From Polaribacter ponticola (GTDB lineage: Bacteria > Bacteroidota > Bacteroidia > Flavobacteriales > Flavobacteriaceae): DNA of 64,000 nt. Below the pieces are notes generated by a model. It was not told the origin of the DNA. It ran no database searches and saw only the letters and a program-made list of their open reading frames with translations. Position 1 is the first letter of the stretch; each line of letters opens with the position of its first letter. Below, in pieces: positions 8,637 through 18,200 of this stretch. The DNA lies in contig NZ_JAOSLC020000002.1 of assembly GCF_026191475.2 (NCBI RefSeq), positions 743,501 through 807,500 on the forward strand, in the 5' to 3' direction. The position numbers and the translations under genes are program-made.

Positions 8637-9273
8637 TTAATAACAACTTAATATCTTCTTTTAATTCTTTTATTTGATCTGGAAATGATTGCTCTTGAAT
8701 AGCTCTATAATACATAATTGGGTTACCAAATTCATCTTTTCTTGAACGAATAAAACCATCTTTATCAACCAAAGCAAACAGACCTGAATGCTCGAAACCT
8801 CCATGTTCTTCTTCTCCTTTACCTGCATAAAGTTTAAATCCTTTATTTGATAAAGCATAAACGATTTTCTCAGATTTACCAGTAAGTAAATGCCAATTTT
8901 TATGGGTTATACCATTACTTTTAGCATAATCTTTTAGAGTATCTGGAGTATCTATTTCTGGAGTAATTGATATAGAAGCAATTCCGAATTCTGGGTTACC
9001 AAAAAAAGAATCTTGAATAGTTAGCATTTTCTGGTTCATAATTGGGCAGATTGTAGGACATGTTGAAAAGAAAAATTCTACAACAAACACTTTTCCTTTA
9101 TACGTATTGTTTGTAATAGTTTTACCCTCTTGATTGGTAAATTCAAAATCTGGTACTTTATTAAACTTTACCAAACCAGAATCTTCAAAATAACTAACAA
9201 CTTTTGGTACTGTATAAATACCAAATAACAATATTATAAACGCTACACCTATGTAAGAATTCTTTTTACTCAT
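8629..9273 (-). CDS. SCO1/SenC copper chaperone for cytochrome oxidase
   Basis: A 214-residue, membrane-anchored thioredoxin-fold protein with one helix at residues 8-27 and the rest periplasmic. The copper motif is C72-PTI-C76, and the third ligand His162 lies in GGFEHSGLFALVDKDG. SCO proteins deliver copper to, or reduce, the CuA site of cytochrome oxidase subunit II. The first four bases overlap the upstream thioredoxin-like gene, and the gene is coupled to DUF420 downstream. Its position just after the ctaB-cox3-cox3-subunit IV genes fits that role. All key residues are present. Confidence 0.9.
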   Translation of the reverse strand: MSKKNSYIGVAFIILLFGIYTVPKVVSYFEDSGLVKFNKVPDFEFTNQEGKTITNNTYKGKVFVVEFFFSTCPTICPIMNQKMLTIQDSFFGNPEFGIASISITPEIDTPDTLKDYAKSNGITHKNWHLLTGKSEKIVYALSNKGFKLYAGKGEEEHGGFEHSGLFALVDKDGFIRSRKDEFGNPIMYYRAIQEQSFPDQIKELKEDIKLLLNE

Positions 9274-9944
9274 AACCCAACTTCTTTTCTGTCTGCCTTA
9301 TTCTTATTTCTATCTTTAAAAGCAGCATAATATTCGTAATAAAGAACTTTTACATCATCTTTAAGTTTTCCGTTTAATACGGAAACGGAATTCATATTAT
9401 ATCCATAAAGCATACCGTCTTTACTATCTGCATCTTTTATTCTACCTCTTAAATTTACTTTTTTATCGATTAAAAAGGCTTTTGAAGAAGAAAGATTAAT
9501 TAGAGGTTCATTATAAGCAAAACTAGTATAAAAGCCCTCTATCTCTTCTTTAGAACTAGATAAAAAAACCCATTTTTGCATATCTGTAAAAGCTTCTATT
9601 TCTTTTTTTAATTTCTCTACGTTTACTTCTTCTCCTTTAGGGTAGACAGCTATAATTTGAAACTTTTTGTAATCTAAAAATTTCTTATATACTTTTTCAT
9701 TTAAATTAAAAAGACCAGACTTGTTAGTATTTACATCATTTCCTAAAAAAACAACAATAGAAACATAGTTTTTTAATTGTACATTCTTAGTTGCATCAAT
9801 TTCTGAAACATCAATTACACGCTCTGTTACTACAGGTAATTTTGTAAAATTGTTTTCACCTAAAGACAACATTAAAAAACATATTAAAGGGAAAATAAAA
9901 AGTAAAAAAAGTACAACTCTTTTTTTGTTAAAGATTTCATACAC
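9270..9944 (-). CDS. Membrane-anchored thioredoxin-like protein of the oxidase block
   Basis: A 224-residue protein with one N-terminal helix (VVLFLLFIFPLICFLMLSLG) and a periplasmic domain. KNYVSIVVFLGNDV, KKFQIIAVYPKGEE and SSSKAFLIDKKVNLRGRI resemble the strands of a thioredoxin fold such as in SCO-like proteins, but no CxxC is present, so it cannot act as a disulfide reductase or Cu chaperone through that motif. It overlaps SCO by 4 bases and is separated from the subunit IV gene by a terminator hairpin. It is found in this position in other Flavobacteriaceae to my knowledge. Function is unknown, and oxidase assembly is inferred from context. Confidence 0.6.
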   Translation of the reverse strand: MYEIFNKKRVVLFLLFIFPLICFLMLSLGENNFTKLPVVTERVIDVSEIDATKNVQLKNYVSIVVFLGNDVNTNKSGLFNLNEKVYKKFLDYKKFQIIAVYPKGEEVNVEKLKKEIEAFTDMQKWVFLSSSKEEIEGFYTSFAYNEPLINLSSSKAFLIDKKVNLRGRIKDADSKDGMLYGYNMNSVSVLNGKLKDDVKVLYYEYYAAFKDRNKNKADRKEVGL

Positions 9945-9980
9945 TAATAATTAATTTAAAATAGAACTCATTAGATATAA

Positions 9981-10006
9981 AAAAAGGTGGTTAAAACCAC
10001 CTTTTT
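9981..10006. terminator. Symmetric hairpin between subunit IV and the SCO block
   Basis: A 10-bp stem (AAAAAGGTGG and its exact complement) has a 6-base loop and A and T runs on both sides, so it can stop transcription in either direction. It lies 10 bases after the restored subunit IV stop. It suggests that the SCO/DUF420 genes are transcribed in part separately or by read-through. Confidence 0.8.
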
Positions 10007-10015
10007 ATTATTTGA

Positions 10016-10353
10016 TTACCATTTTACTAGTGGCGCTAATGTTTCATATAAATAACCTCCCTCAATTAAAAGCAGCGTTACTAAATAACATATTAGAAAA
10101 ACTGCTGTCCAAACTACGGAGCGTCTAAACCATTTTTTTCACCTTCCATGTGCATAAAAGCCCAAGTAATACCATAAGCTTTAGCCAAAGTTAAAATAAT
10201 AAAAATCCAGTTTAGCGGACTTGTTCCTAAAATACTGGTAAGGTGTAACGAATTAGGTTTATAAATACCTAATATAACTTCTACAATAGTAATTGCAGAT
10301 AGAATCCAAAATACGTTCCAAATTCTTTTTGTATGCGATTGTGCGTGTGCCAT
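10016..10353 (-). CDS. Cytochrome c oxidase subunit IV-like protein, frameshifted after residue 73
   Basis: As sequenced the frame stops at 10114 with only two helices (79 residues). The next bases in another frame encode a third helix (VVWTAVFLICYLVTLLLIEGGYLYE) that ends at 10016. Adding one A to the A7 run (plus-strand T7, 10133-10139) joins them as MHMEGEKKWFRRSVVWTAVF and gives a 112-residue, three-helix protein, the normal form in Flavobacteriaceae. It begins MAHAQSHTKRIWNVFWILSAITIVEV. It is a small structural subunit of the heme-copper oxidase. It lies 22 bases after cox3, and a symmetric terminator follows. The break is very likely a sequence error. Confidence 0.8.
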
Positions 10354-10375
10354 CTTTTGCTATAATTTTATATAA

Positions 10376-11356
10376 TTAAACTAAGTAGAAAAAAGTAAAT
10401 ACAAATACCCAAACTAAATCTACAAAGTGCCAATATAATCCAACTTTTTCAACCATCTCATAATGCCCTCTTCTTTCATAAGTACCAAGAATAACATTAA
10501 AGAAAATAATAATATTAATAATAATTCCAGAAAGTACGTGAAAACCATGAAAACCAGTTATAAAGAAGAAAAAGTCTGCGAATATTGTGTTACCATATTC
10601 ATTTGCTTTTAAATTTGCTCCTTCTATAACAAACTTACCATTTGCCAGTTCAGATGCTCCTTTTTCTCTAGACAAAATTATCTTCTGTTTAGTTTCAAGA
10701 TTCATTTTTTCGCTTCTAATTTGAATAGCTGGATTTGCCTTATAAGATGCCATAATCTGAGCAACTGAATATTGAGGTACAGCTTCTCCGCTCTCAAACC
10801 ATAAACCATTTTTTCTAGTACTCGTTTCTCTTTGATCCATTCGATCTCCAACAACAAAATCTGAAAGTGCAATTTGATGTCCATCTTTTACAAACTGTAA
10901 AACTTTACCATCTGTAGTTTTTACTGCTCCATAAGATCCTTTAATAAATGTATTCCATTCCCAAGCTTGAGAACCAACAAAAATTAAACCTCCAATAATT
11001 GTAGCAAACATATACCAAGCTACTTTATTCTTTTTCATTTGATGACCAGCATCTACAGCTAATACCATAGTAACAGACGATGCAATTAAGACAAATGTCA
11101 TAAAGGCAACGTATATCATTGGGTAATTTCCATGTACAAAAGGGATGTGAGTAAAAACCTCATCGGCAATTGGCCATGAATCTATAAATTTAAAACGTGT
11201 TAAACCGTAAGCTGCTAAAAAACCCGAAAAGGTTAATGCATCAGAAACGATAAAAAACCACATCATCATTTTACCATAACTTGCTCCAAATGGTTTGTTT
11301 CCACCACCACTCCAAGTATCCTTACTGTCAGAAGGTATAGCAATATTTGCTTCCAT
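10376..11356 (-). CDS. Cytochrome c oxidase subunit III, long form with a periplasmic insert
   Basis: A 326-residue heme-copper oxidase subunit III of the inner membrane, with about five helices. Family motifs are the N-terminal KMMMWFFIVSDALTFSGFLAAY, FITGFHGFHVLSGIIIN and GLYWHFVDLVWVFVFTFFYL. Between SQAWEWNTFI and the TGFHGFH helix lies an extra hydrophilic stretch of about 115 residues (about 140-255) that the second copy (11412) lacks. Subunit III stabilises the catalytic core and proton uptake. It follows the shorter cox3 gene after 55 bases and precedes subunit IV. The core subunits I and II are not in the window. Confidence 0.9.
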   Translation of the reverse strand: MEANIAIPSDSKDTWSGGGNKPFGASYGKMMMWFFIVSDALTFSGFLAAYGLTRFKFIDSWPIADEVFTHIPFVHGNYPMIYVAFMTFVLIASSVTMVLAVDAGHQMKKNKVAWYMFATIIGGLIFVGSQAWEWNTFIKGSYGAVKTTDGKVLQFVKDGHQIALSDFVVGDRMDQRETSTRKNGLWFESGEAVPQYSVAQIMASYKANPAIQIRSEKMNLETKQKIILSREKGASELANGKFVIEGANLKANEYGNTIFADFFFFITGFHGFHVLSGIIINIIIFFNVILGTYERRGHYEMVEKVGLYWHFVDLVWVFVFTFFYLV

Positions 11357-11411
11357 AAATATTCTCTGTTAATTATTTCTTAATTAGTTTGCCAAAAATA
11401 ACTATTTTTCA

Positions 11412-11999
11412 TCACCTAATAAAATAGAAAAAGAAAAATAGATAAATCCATAATATATCTACAAAGTGCCAGAAGATTGCACCTAGTTCAAAACCAAGCA
11501 TATCATCCGATTTGTATTTGTATTTAAAATGATTATAAATTACAACCAAAAGTACTAAAACACCTACAAATAAGTGTATAACGTGCATAAACGTAATACC
11601 AATTATAAAAGAAGTAGATACAGTACTCTCTGGACCTGTAAAAAATAACCCTACACTTTTAAGTTGATTAAAGCCAACATACTGCTGCCAAATAAAACCA
11701 ATACCTAAAATTAATGTTACAACTATCAATATTAAGGAAAGTTGTCTTTTATTTTGTTTTAAAAGTTTTTGAGATAAAAACAATGTAATACTACTTGCAA
11801 CAATTAAAAACGTACTTATATAAAATGCTTGGGGTAAATCAAAAGAAACCCAATCATCTCGTTTCATACTTATTACGTATGCACTTGTTAACCCTGCAAA
11901 AAACATCACCATACTAATCATTGAAATCCACAACATTGGTTTTGCCGATTTCTTTTTAGCTACAGTATACTCTTGCTTTAAAGCTTGTTCTTCTATCAT
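11412..11999 (-). CDS. Cytochrome c oxidase subunit III, short form
   Basis: A 195-residue subunit III paralogue with five helices. PMLWISMISMVMFFAGLTSAYVISM, IGITFMHVIHLFVGVLVLLVVIYNH and GAIFWHFVDILWIYLFFFFYFI match the family core, without the hydrophilic insert of its neighbour. Two adjacent cox3-like genes after ctaB is the standard Flavobacteria arrangement, and both products may sit in one complex. It lies 2 bases after ctaB, so the two are translationally coupled. All the helices and the conserved HFVD motif are intact. Confidence 0.9.
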   Translation of the reverse strand: MIEEQALKQEYTVAKKKSAKPMLWISMISMVMFFAGLTSAYVISMKRDDWVSFDLPQAFYISTFLIVASSITLFLSQKLLKQNKRQLSLILIVVTLILGIGFIWQQYVGFNQLKSVGLFFTGPESTVSTSFIIGITFMHVIHLFVGVLVLLVVIYNHFKYKYKSDDMLGFELGAIFWHFVDILWIYLFFFFYFIR

Positions 12000-12001
12000 T
12001 T

Positions 12002-12904
12002 TTAATGTAAAAATTTATCAACTACGTAAACTATTTGTATTACAGTAATATATAAAACACTAGACAACATTAATTTTCTAGCGTCTGTATTTTCTTCAGA
12101 TTTATATAAAATTATTGCATAATAAAGCATAACCACACCTAATAAAGCAACTATTATTGCAGTAATTGGATAAATGTAAAAATCTCCAGATACTTTTAAT
12201 ACCGGCGCAATAGATACCAAAATCATTATTATAGTGTAAAAAATTATCTGTTTTACTGCTCCTTTATTTTTAGTATTCATTGGCAGCATATTAAATCCTG
12301 CTTTCTTATATTCTTCAAATTGCAACCAACCAATTGCCCAGAAGTGTGGAAACTGCCAGAAAAATTGTATCATAAACAAAAAACCTGCTTCTACTCCAAA
12401 CTCATTTGTAGCGGCAACCCAACCTAGCATAAAAGGAATTGCTCCTGGAATTGCACCCACAAAAACAGCTAAAGGTGTAACCGATTTTAAAGGTGTATAT
12501 GCACAAGTGTACAAGAAAATAGAAATTGCTCCAAATAATGCAGTTTTAGGATTAATACTATACAAAATAGACAAACCCAAAACGGTAAACAGTACAGCAA
12601 TAAACATTGCTACATTTACAGACATTCTTTTGGTTGGTAAAGGCCTATTTTTAGTCCGCAACATAATTGCATCTGTATCTTTTTCTATGATTTGATTAAA
12701 AGCATTGGAAGCTCCAACCATAAAAAAACCACCTAAAGCTAATAATAAAAGTGTAGTAAAGTTAATAATATCTACAGCTAATAAATATCCAGCAACTGAA
12801 GAAAAAACGACACTTAAAGACAGGCCAACTTTAGTAAGCTGTTTTAAGTCTGATATTAGTGTATTCATTGTTGTTTTAGTCTCAGAAATTTCTATTGAAT
12901 TCAT
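12002..12904 (-). CDS. ctaB: Protoheme IX farnesyltransferase (heme O synthase)
   Basis: A 300-residue UbiA-type prenyltransferase that adds a farnesyl group to heme b to make heme O for the oxidase. About nine helices are seen. The first Asp-rich site is NAFNQIIEKDTDAIMLRT followed by KNRPLP, and the second region is CAYTPLKSVTPLAVFVGAIPGAIPFMLGW. I chose the ATG at 12904 (MNSIEISETK) over the longer reading from 12925, because homologues start with this sequence and the extra seven residues look unlike the family. It is the first gene of the oxidase block. Confidence 0.93.
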   Translation of the reverse strand: MNSIEISETKTTMNTLISDLKQLTKVGLSLSVVFSSVAGYLLAVDIINFTTLLLLALGGFFMVGASNAFNQIIEKDTDAIMLRTKNRPLPTKRMSVNVAMFIAVLFTVLGLSILYSINPKTALFGAISIFLYTCAYTPLKSVTPLAVFVGAIPGAIPFMLGWVAATNEFGVEAGFLFMIQFFWQFPHFWAIGWLQFEEYKKAGFNMLPMNTKNKGAVKQIIFYTIIMILVSIAPVLKVSGDFYIYPITAIIVALLGVVMLYYAIILYKSEENTDARKLMLSSVLYITVIQIVYVVDKFLH

Positions 12905-12993
12905 ATAGCCACAAATCAAGTGCAAAGATATTTTATAAATATCAATTTACCATAGAATTTATAAGGTTTTGTTACTTAAATATATAAAAAAAA

Positions 12994-13013
12994 CCACTCA
13001 ATAAATTGAGTGG
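12994..13013 (-). terminator. Terminator after the 13198-14312 unit
   Basis: A perfect 9-bp inverted repeat (CCACTCAAT/ATTGAGTGG, 2-base spacer) is followed on the minus strand by eight T residues. It lies between the minus-strand gene ending at 13198 and ctaB. A second weaker repeat (GTGTGG...CCACAC, about 13038-13061) lies just upstream. The rest of the 12905-13197 gap shows nothing else. Confidence 0.65.
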
Positions 13014-13197
13014 GAAAATTGCTATGAAAAAGAAAAAGTGTGGCTTAATAAAAAACCACACGCAAATATATAAATTTATTTAACATCTAACCTAAAAATA
13101 GATGCAAATTTTTACGATTTTTATAATTAAACACATATTAAAGTAGTAACCACTATTAATAACTTTAAAAAGTGATGTTTTTATTTAGTTTTTAATA

Positions 13198-13757
13198 TTA
13201 TTCATCAATCTTAAACGATTCTAAATCAATAGAAATAGGTAATAGCGTACCTTGTTTTTTATTATAAATATAGATTGAATCGAAAAAAATATTTTTCTGC
13301 AAATTATTATTTTTATTTAGAAATAGTGAATCACTTTTAAAGTAATAACTCCCTTTTTGGGTACATACGCTTTTTCCTAAAATTGTTTTACTTTCATAAG
13401 TCATATCGTCAAATAAAATAATTTTGTAAGAACTTAATTTACTTTCTTTTACTGATTTAAAAGATTTCACGACACTTTTATGAAAATAAGTGTTAGGATA
13501 ATTTGTTGAAAGAAAAACTAAACTAAAAAAAACAAACATAATATACCTGGAACAAAATCAAAAAATTCTTTTTTAAGTGAAATTTTATACAAATTATAAA
13601 AAGTAATAATTAAAAAGATAATTGCAAATAAGATTGAAAAAACAAGAAATAAGAACGTGTTTAAAACACCGTAACAAAAGTCATCGAAATGATACACGTT
13701 ATAAAGTGCTAAAATTGCTAAAACTACTAATGATATATATCTCTTTTTAAATTTCAT
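13198..13757 (-). CDS. Unrecognised membrane-anchored protein, probably one frameshifted gene
   Basis: Two open frames overlap by 22 bases. The first (13757-13518) encodes a helix pair (LVVLAILALYNVYHF and VLNTFLFLVFSILFAIIFLIITFYNL). The second (13539-13198) continues with FFSLVFLSTNYPN and a soluble part (SYKIILFDDMTYESKTILGK). Adding one T to the T8 run (plus-strand A8, 13525-13532) fuses them into one frame of 186 residues with a third helix in DFVPGILCLFFFSLVFLST, which is more natural than two proteins. I do not recognise a family. It starts with a 4-base overlap with the MOSC gene, so it is in the same operon. Two overlapping genes remain possible. Confidence 0.5.
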
Positions 13758-14312
13758 TCGATACCCTTTTCAGCTCTTTTATTTTTATATAATTCTGCAA
13801 TAGTTAAATTACCAATATCACTACTCAATCTTGTAAATGTATCATCCGCCTTTACAAAACCAGTTTGTAATACTTTAAAATAAACACCACACATAGTTGT
13901 ATTCCAAAATTGCTTTACAATTCGCATATTATCGAAACGTATCCCTAATTTATAACAAGGCTCTCTATGTTGCGTTACTTCTAAAATAGCATTACCTACT
14001 TTAAAAGTGTCTCCAATATGAATTTTGGTCTCATCTAAATCATCTATCGTTAAATTTTCACCAAACATTCCTAAACTCCATTCTAAATTTGGATATTTAG
14101 ACTTCCAATAATTATAATGCTTTAAAGAATACCCATATATTGCTTGGTTTATTCCTCCGTGATTTTCTCTATCACAAATTACATCACTCTTTACATTTTC
14201 CTCATCTAAAAAAAGGTTTGCTAGTTGGAAATTTATAAATACCAGTTTTTATGGTTTTATTAGCCCAAATAATTTCTCTTTTCTCTCCAATATTGGTTGA
14301 TACAATTTTCAT
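13754..14312 (-). pseudogene. MOSC-domain protein (YiiM-like), frameshifted
   Basis: The N-terminal frame begins at 14312 (MKIVSTNIGEKREI, KTGIYKFPTSKP) and hits a stop at the T7 run (plus-strand A7, 14218-14224). The next frame continues FLDEENVKSDVICDRENHGGINQAIYGYSLKHYNYW and runs through MFGENLTI to 13754. Removing one T or adding two restores about 185 residues. CDRENHGGI, GMFGENL and TTMCGVYFKVLQTG (with the conserved MOSC Cys) identify a stand-alone MOSC protein of the YiiM type, a family associated with sulfur carriage by cysteine and molybdenum-enzyme chemistry. It lies 4 bases after the enoyl-CoA hydratase gene. A length error is more likely than gene death, because both halves are well conserved. 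Confidence 0.75.
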
Positions 14313-14316
14313 TGAC

Positions 14317-15087
14317 CTACTTTTTAGAAAATTTTGAAAGCGCATTTTTAGTAAATTCAGACAAAACCAGCTCTCCAGAAATTGCAGCTCTATCTGTTAA
14401 CAAAACATCCCAATCTGATGTACCATCCCATAAAACTCTTTTCATCTCAGATAAAGCTTCTGGATTGTAAGACGCTAATTTAAATGTAAAAATCTCTAAC
14501 TCTTCGTCTAATTCTTTGTTGGTTTCTAATACTTTAGCAAACAAACCTTTTTCTTTTGCCCAATAAGCATTTTTCCAATTGGTCGCATCTAAAGTTAACT
14601 CAGACAATGCTGCTAAACCTATTTTACGTTTTACTGCGGGTTCAATTACAAAAGGGCCAATGCCAATAGTAAATTCTGATAATTTTATAGATGCATTTTC
14701 AGTAGCTAAAACATAATCGCAAGCAGCCGCTAAACCTACTCCTCCTCCTACAGTTTTTCCTTGAACTCTACCAACAATTAATTTCCCACAAGTTCTCATC
14801 GCATTTATAACATTTGCAAAACCAGAGAAAAATTGCTTACCGCTTTCTAAATTAGAAATTGATACCAATTCATCAAAAGAAGCACCAGCACAAAAAGCTC
14901 TTTCTCCTTCAGACTTAAGAATAATAACAGAAACTGCATCATTTTTTGCAACTTCGTTCAACTCCTTAGTTAGTCGTTCTAGTAAAACACTAGGAAAAGA
15001 ATTACTTGCCGGATGACCAAATTCTATTGTTGCAATATTATTTTGAATATTGGTAAACAAACTTCCGTTTTGTCTTGTAGTTGTCAT
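14317..15087 (-). CDS. Enoyl-CoA hydratase/isomerase family protein
   Basis: A 256-residue crotonase-fold protein. The oxyanion-hole segments are GERAFCAGASFDELV (residues about 64-78) and GKTVGGGVGLAAACDYVLATENA (about 111-133), and an ENASIKLSEFTIGIGPFVIEP segment follows. The family hydrates enoyl-CoA or isomerises related acyl-CoA thioesters. The catalytic acids are at variable places here (the SEFTIGIGP region has Glu where hydratases often have PE), so I cannot name a substrate. The C-terminal helix FTKNALSKFSKK is short. It is transcribed with the MOSC gene 4 bases downstream. Its upstream region shows an AT-rich stem near 15110-15130 but no clear promoter. Confidence 0.82.
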   Translation of the reverse strand: MTTTRQNGSLFTNIQNNIATIEFGHPASNSFPSVLLERLTKELNEVAKNDAVSVIILKSEGERAFCAGASFDELVSISNLESGKQFFSGFANVINAMRTCGKLIVGRVQGKTVGGGVGLAAACDYVLATENASIKLSEFTIGIGPFVIEPAVKRKIGLAALSELTLDATNWKNAYWAKEKGLFAKVLETNKELDEELEIFTFKLASYNPEALSEMKRVLWDGTSDWDVLLTDRAAISGELVLSEFTKNALSKFSKK

Positions 15088-15163
15088 TATAATTATAGTT
15101 TTATCAAAAATAGGTTTTTATTGATAAAAAATCGATTTAAAAATAAAGAAGATATTTAGAAAT

Positions 15164-15203
15164 AAAAAGAGCCATTACAAATTAATGCAACGGCGTTCTT
15201 TTT
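15164..15203 (-). terminator. Imperfect terminator after leuS
   Basis: AAAAAGA-GCC-ATTA (15164-15177) can pair with TTAAT-GC...GGC-TTCTTTTT to 15203, with small internal mismatches, and ends in T-rich sequence on the minus strand. It lies 93 bases downstream of the leuS stop. Confidence 0.45.
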
Positions 15204-15295
15204 AATTTTAAATAAAATTTATCTACAAAGCTGGAATAACATCCTCCAGTAAAAATTCTCTGTAAAATGCAAATACTTATCGCAAGCTACAATTA

Positions 15296-18200
15296 CTAAC
15301 CTACTATATTTATAATTTTACCAGGAACTACAATTACTTTTTTAGGTGTTCTACCAGCTAACTGAGCAATTGTTTTCTCGTGTGCCATTACAGTTTTCTC
15401 TATTTCATCTTTAGATAAATCTAACGGCAACTCTAACGTAAAACGCATTTTTCCGTTAAATGAAATCGGATACACCTTAGCACTTTCCACTAAATGCTTA
15501 GCATCAAAAACAGGGAAACTTGCTGTAGAAATCGACTCATTATTTCCCAACAAACTCCATAATTCTTCTGCAATATGTGGCGCGTAAGGAGAAACTAGAA
15601 TTACTAATGGCTCTAAAATTTCTTTCTTATTACACTTTAAAGTAGTTAACTCGTTAACAGCAATCATAAAAGTAGAAACTGAAGTATTGAAAGAGAAATT
15701 CTCTATATCTTCTTCTACTTTTTTAATTGTTTTATGTAAAGTTTTTAATTCATCTTTTGTTGGTTCTGCATCAGAAACTTCAAATACTTCGCCATTAAAG
15801 TATAATTTCCATAATTTTTTCAAGAACGATGAAACTCCAGAAATACCAGAAGTTTTCCAAGGCTTCGCTTGTTCTAAAGGCCCTAAAAACATTTCGAATA
15901 AACGTAAACTATCTGCTCCATAATCTACAACAATATTATCTGGATTTACAACATTGTATTTAGATTTAGACATTTTTTCTACTTCACGTCCAACTTTATA
16001 AACACCTTCTTCTAAAATAAATTCTGCATTTTTATAATCAGCATTTAAAACATGATTCTTAAAAGCTTCAATATCTAATTCATCAGAAGCGTTTACCAAA
16101 GAAACATCCGTATGTATTGGCTGCACTTGCTTCCCTTCAATTAATCCTTTAGATAAAAATTTATTAGTTCCTTCTTCTCTATATACAAATGCAGAAGTTC
16201 CCAAAATCATTCCTTGGTTAATCAGTTTTTTTGCAAACTCATCTACGGGTACAATTCCTTTATCAAACAAGAATTTTTGCCAAAAACGTGCGTATAATAA
16301 GTGTCCTGTTGCGTGTTCAGAACCTCCAATATATAAATCGATATTTTCCCAATATTCTAAATTTTCTTTAGACGCAATTTCGTTTTCATTGTGCGGATCC
16401 ATATAACGGTTAAAGTAATATGAACTTCCTGCCCAACCTGGCATTGTGTTTAATTCTAACGGATACACTGTCTTGTTTTTCAACTTATCGTTGCTAACAA
16501 CTTTCTTTCCACGAGAATCCCAAGCCCATTCTGTTGCATTTCCTAAAGGTGGTTTTCCATCTTCAGTTGGTAAGTATTTTTCAACTTCCGGCAACACAAT
16601 TGGTAAGTGTTTTGCATCAATCATTTGTGGCATTCCGTCTTTGTAATACACAGGAAATGGTTCTCCCCAATAACGTTGTCTACTAAAAACAGCATCACGC
16701 AAACGATAGTTTATTTTTCCGTAACCAAAGCCACGTTTTTCCATTTCAAAAATGGCTAATTTTAATGCTTTCTTATATTTTAATCCGCTTAAAAAGTCTG
16801 AATTTGCTATAACAGTTCCTTCTTTATCGGTATGTGCAGCTTGAGAAATATCTACTCCTTCAAAAATATTCGGAATCGGAATATTAAAATGTTTTGCGAA
16901 ATCATAATCACGTTGATCACCACAAGGAACTGCCATAACGGCTCCAGTTCCGTAGTTTGCTAACACGTAATCTCCAATCCAAATTTGTACTTTTTCACCA
17001 GAAAAAGGGTGAATTGCATACGCACCTGTAAATGCACCAGAAATGGTTTTTACATCTGCCATTCTATCGCGTTCAGAACGTTTTGCCGTTGCAGAAATAT
17101 ATGCTTCAACTTCTGCTTTTTGAGCGCCTGTAGTAATCTTAGAAACTAACTCGTGTTCTGGAGCTAACGTCATAAAACTTACTCCGTAAATTGTATCTGG
17201 ACGCGTTGTGAATACGTCTATTTTATAGGCAGATTGCTTCGTTTCACTCGTAATAACATTGTTTTTAATTTCAGTTTTTTCAACTTTAGGAAATTGAATT
17301 GCAAAATTAATTTCGGAAACTACTTTTACAACATTTTGTAAAACCTCTTCATTTGTAAAACGAATAACGTTAAAGCCTTTTTTATGGAAGAATTCTGTTC
17401 TTGCTGCTTCATCTTCTTTTCCAGAAAACTCAACAATTAAATGTTTTGCTAAGCACACATAATCCACCAAAAATGTACCAATAGTATATTTTTTTCTGAA
17501 TTTAGCTGCTCCTTTTTTATTTTTTATTTCATCCCAAAGCGTAGTTTCAGCTTTCGATAAATTTTGACGCAATTCTTTTAACGCTTCTAATTCTTTGTAT
17601 GATAATTTTACTTCAGAAGTAGATTCTGGAGTGTTTCCTTCAACCTTAAAAGAAACCATTGCTCCTTGCGAACGTCCAATCCAATTGGTTTGAGAATCTT
17701 TTAAAGGTTGTGGCCAATCTATAGTTTCTAAACCGTCTAATAAACGTTGTGCATAAGCAGAAATTCGCATAGACCATTGTGTCATTTTCTTGCGAACAAC
17801 AGGATGACCTCCACGTTCTGAAACTCCGTTTACAATTTCATCATTTGCTAAAACGGTTCCTAAAGCAGGACACCAATTTACTTCTGTGTCTGATAAAAAT
17901 GTTAATCTGTATTGCAATAAAATTTCTTCTTGTTCTGTTTTTGAAAAAACTTTCCATTCTTCCGCAGAAAAAATAGTAATATCTTCATCTGAAACAGCAT
18001 TTACTTTTGCATTACCTTCTTTTTTGAATATTTTTTCTAAAGTAGCAACATCTTCTGCTTTGTCTGTATCTTTATTGTACCAAGAATTGAACAATTGGAT
18101 AAAAATCCACTGTGTCCATTTATAATATTCAGGATCTGAAGTTCTTACTTCTCTACTCCAATCAAAAGAAAAACCAATTTTATCTAACTGTTTTCTATAG

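Noticed and set aside
13034..13062. Second hairpin GTGTGG...CCACAC as a small RNA
   Set aside because: The loop is long and AT-rich, and there is no promoter or T run. It probably only adds to the adjacent terminator.
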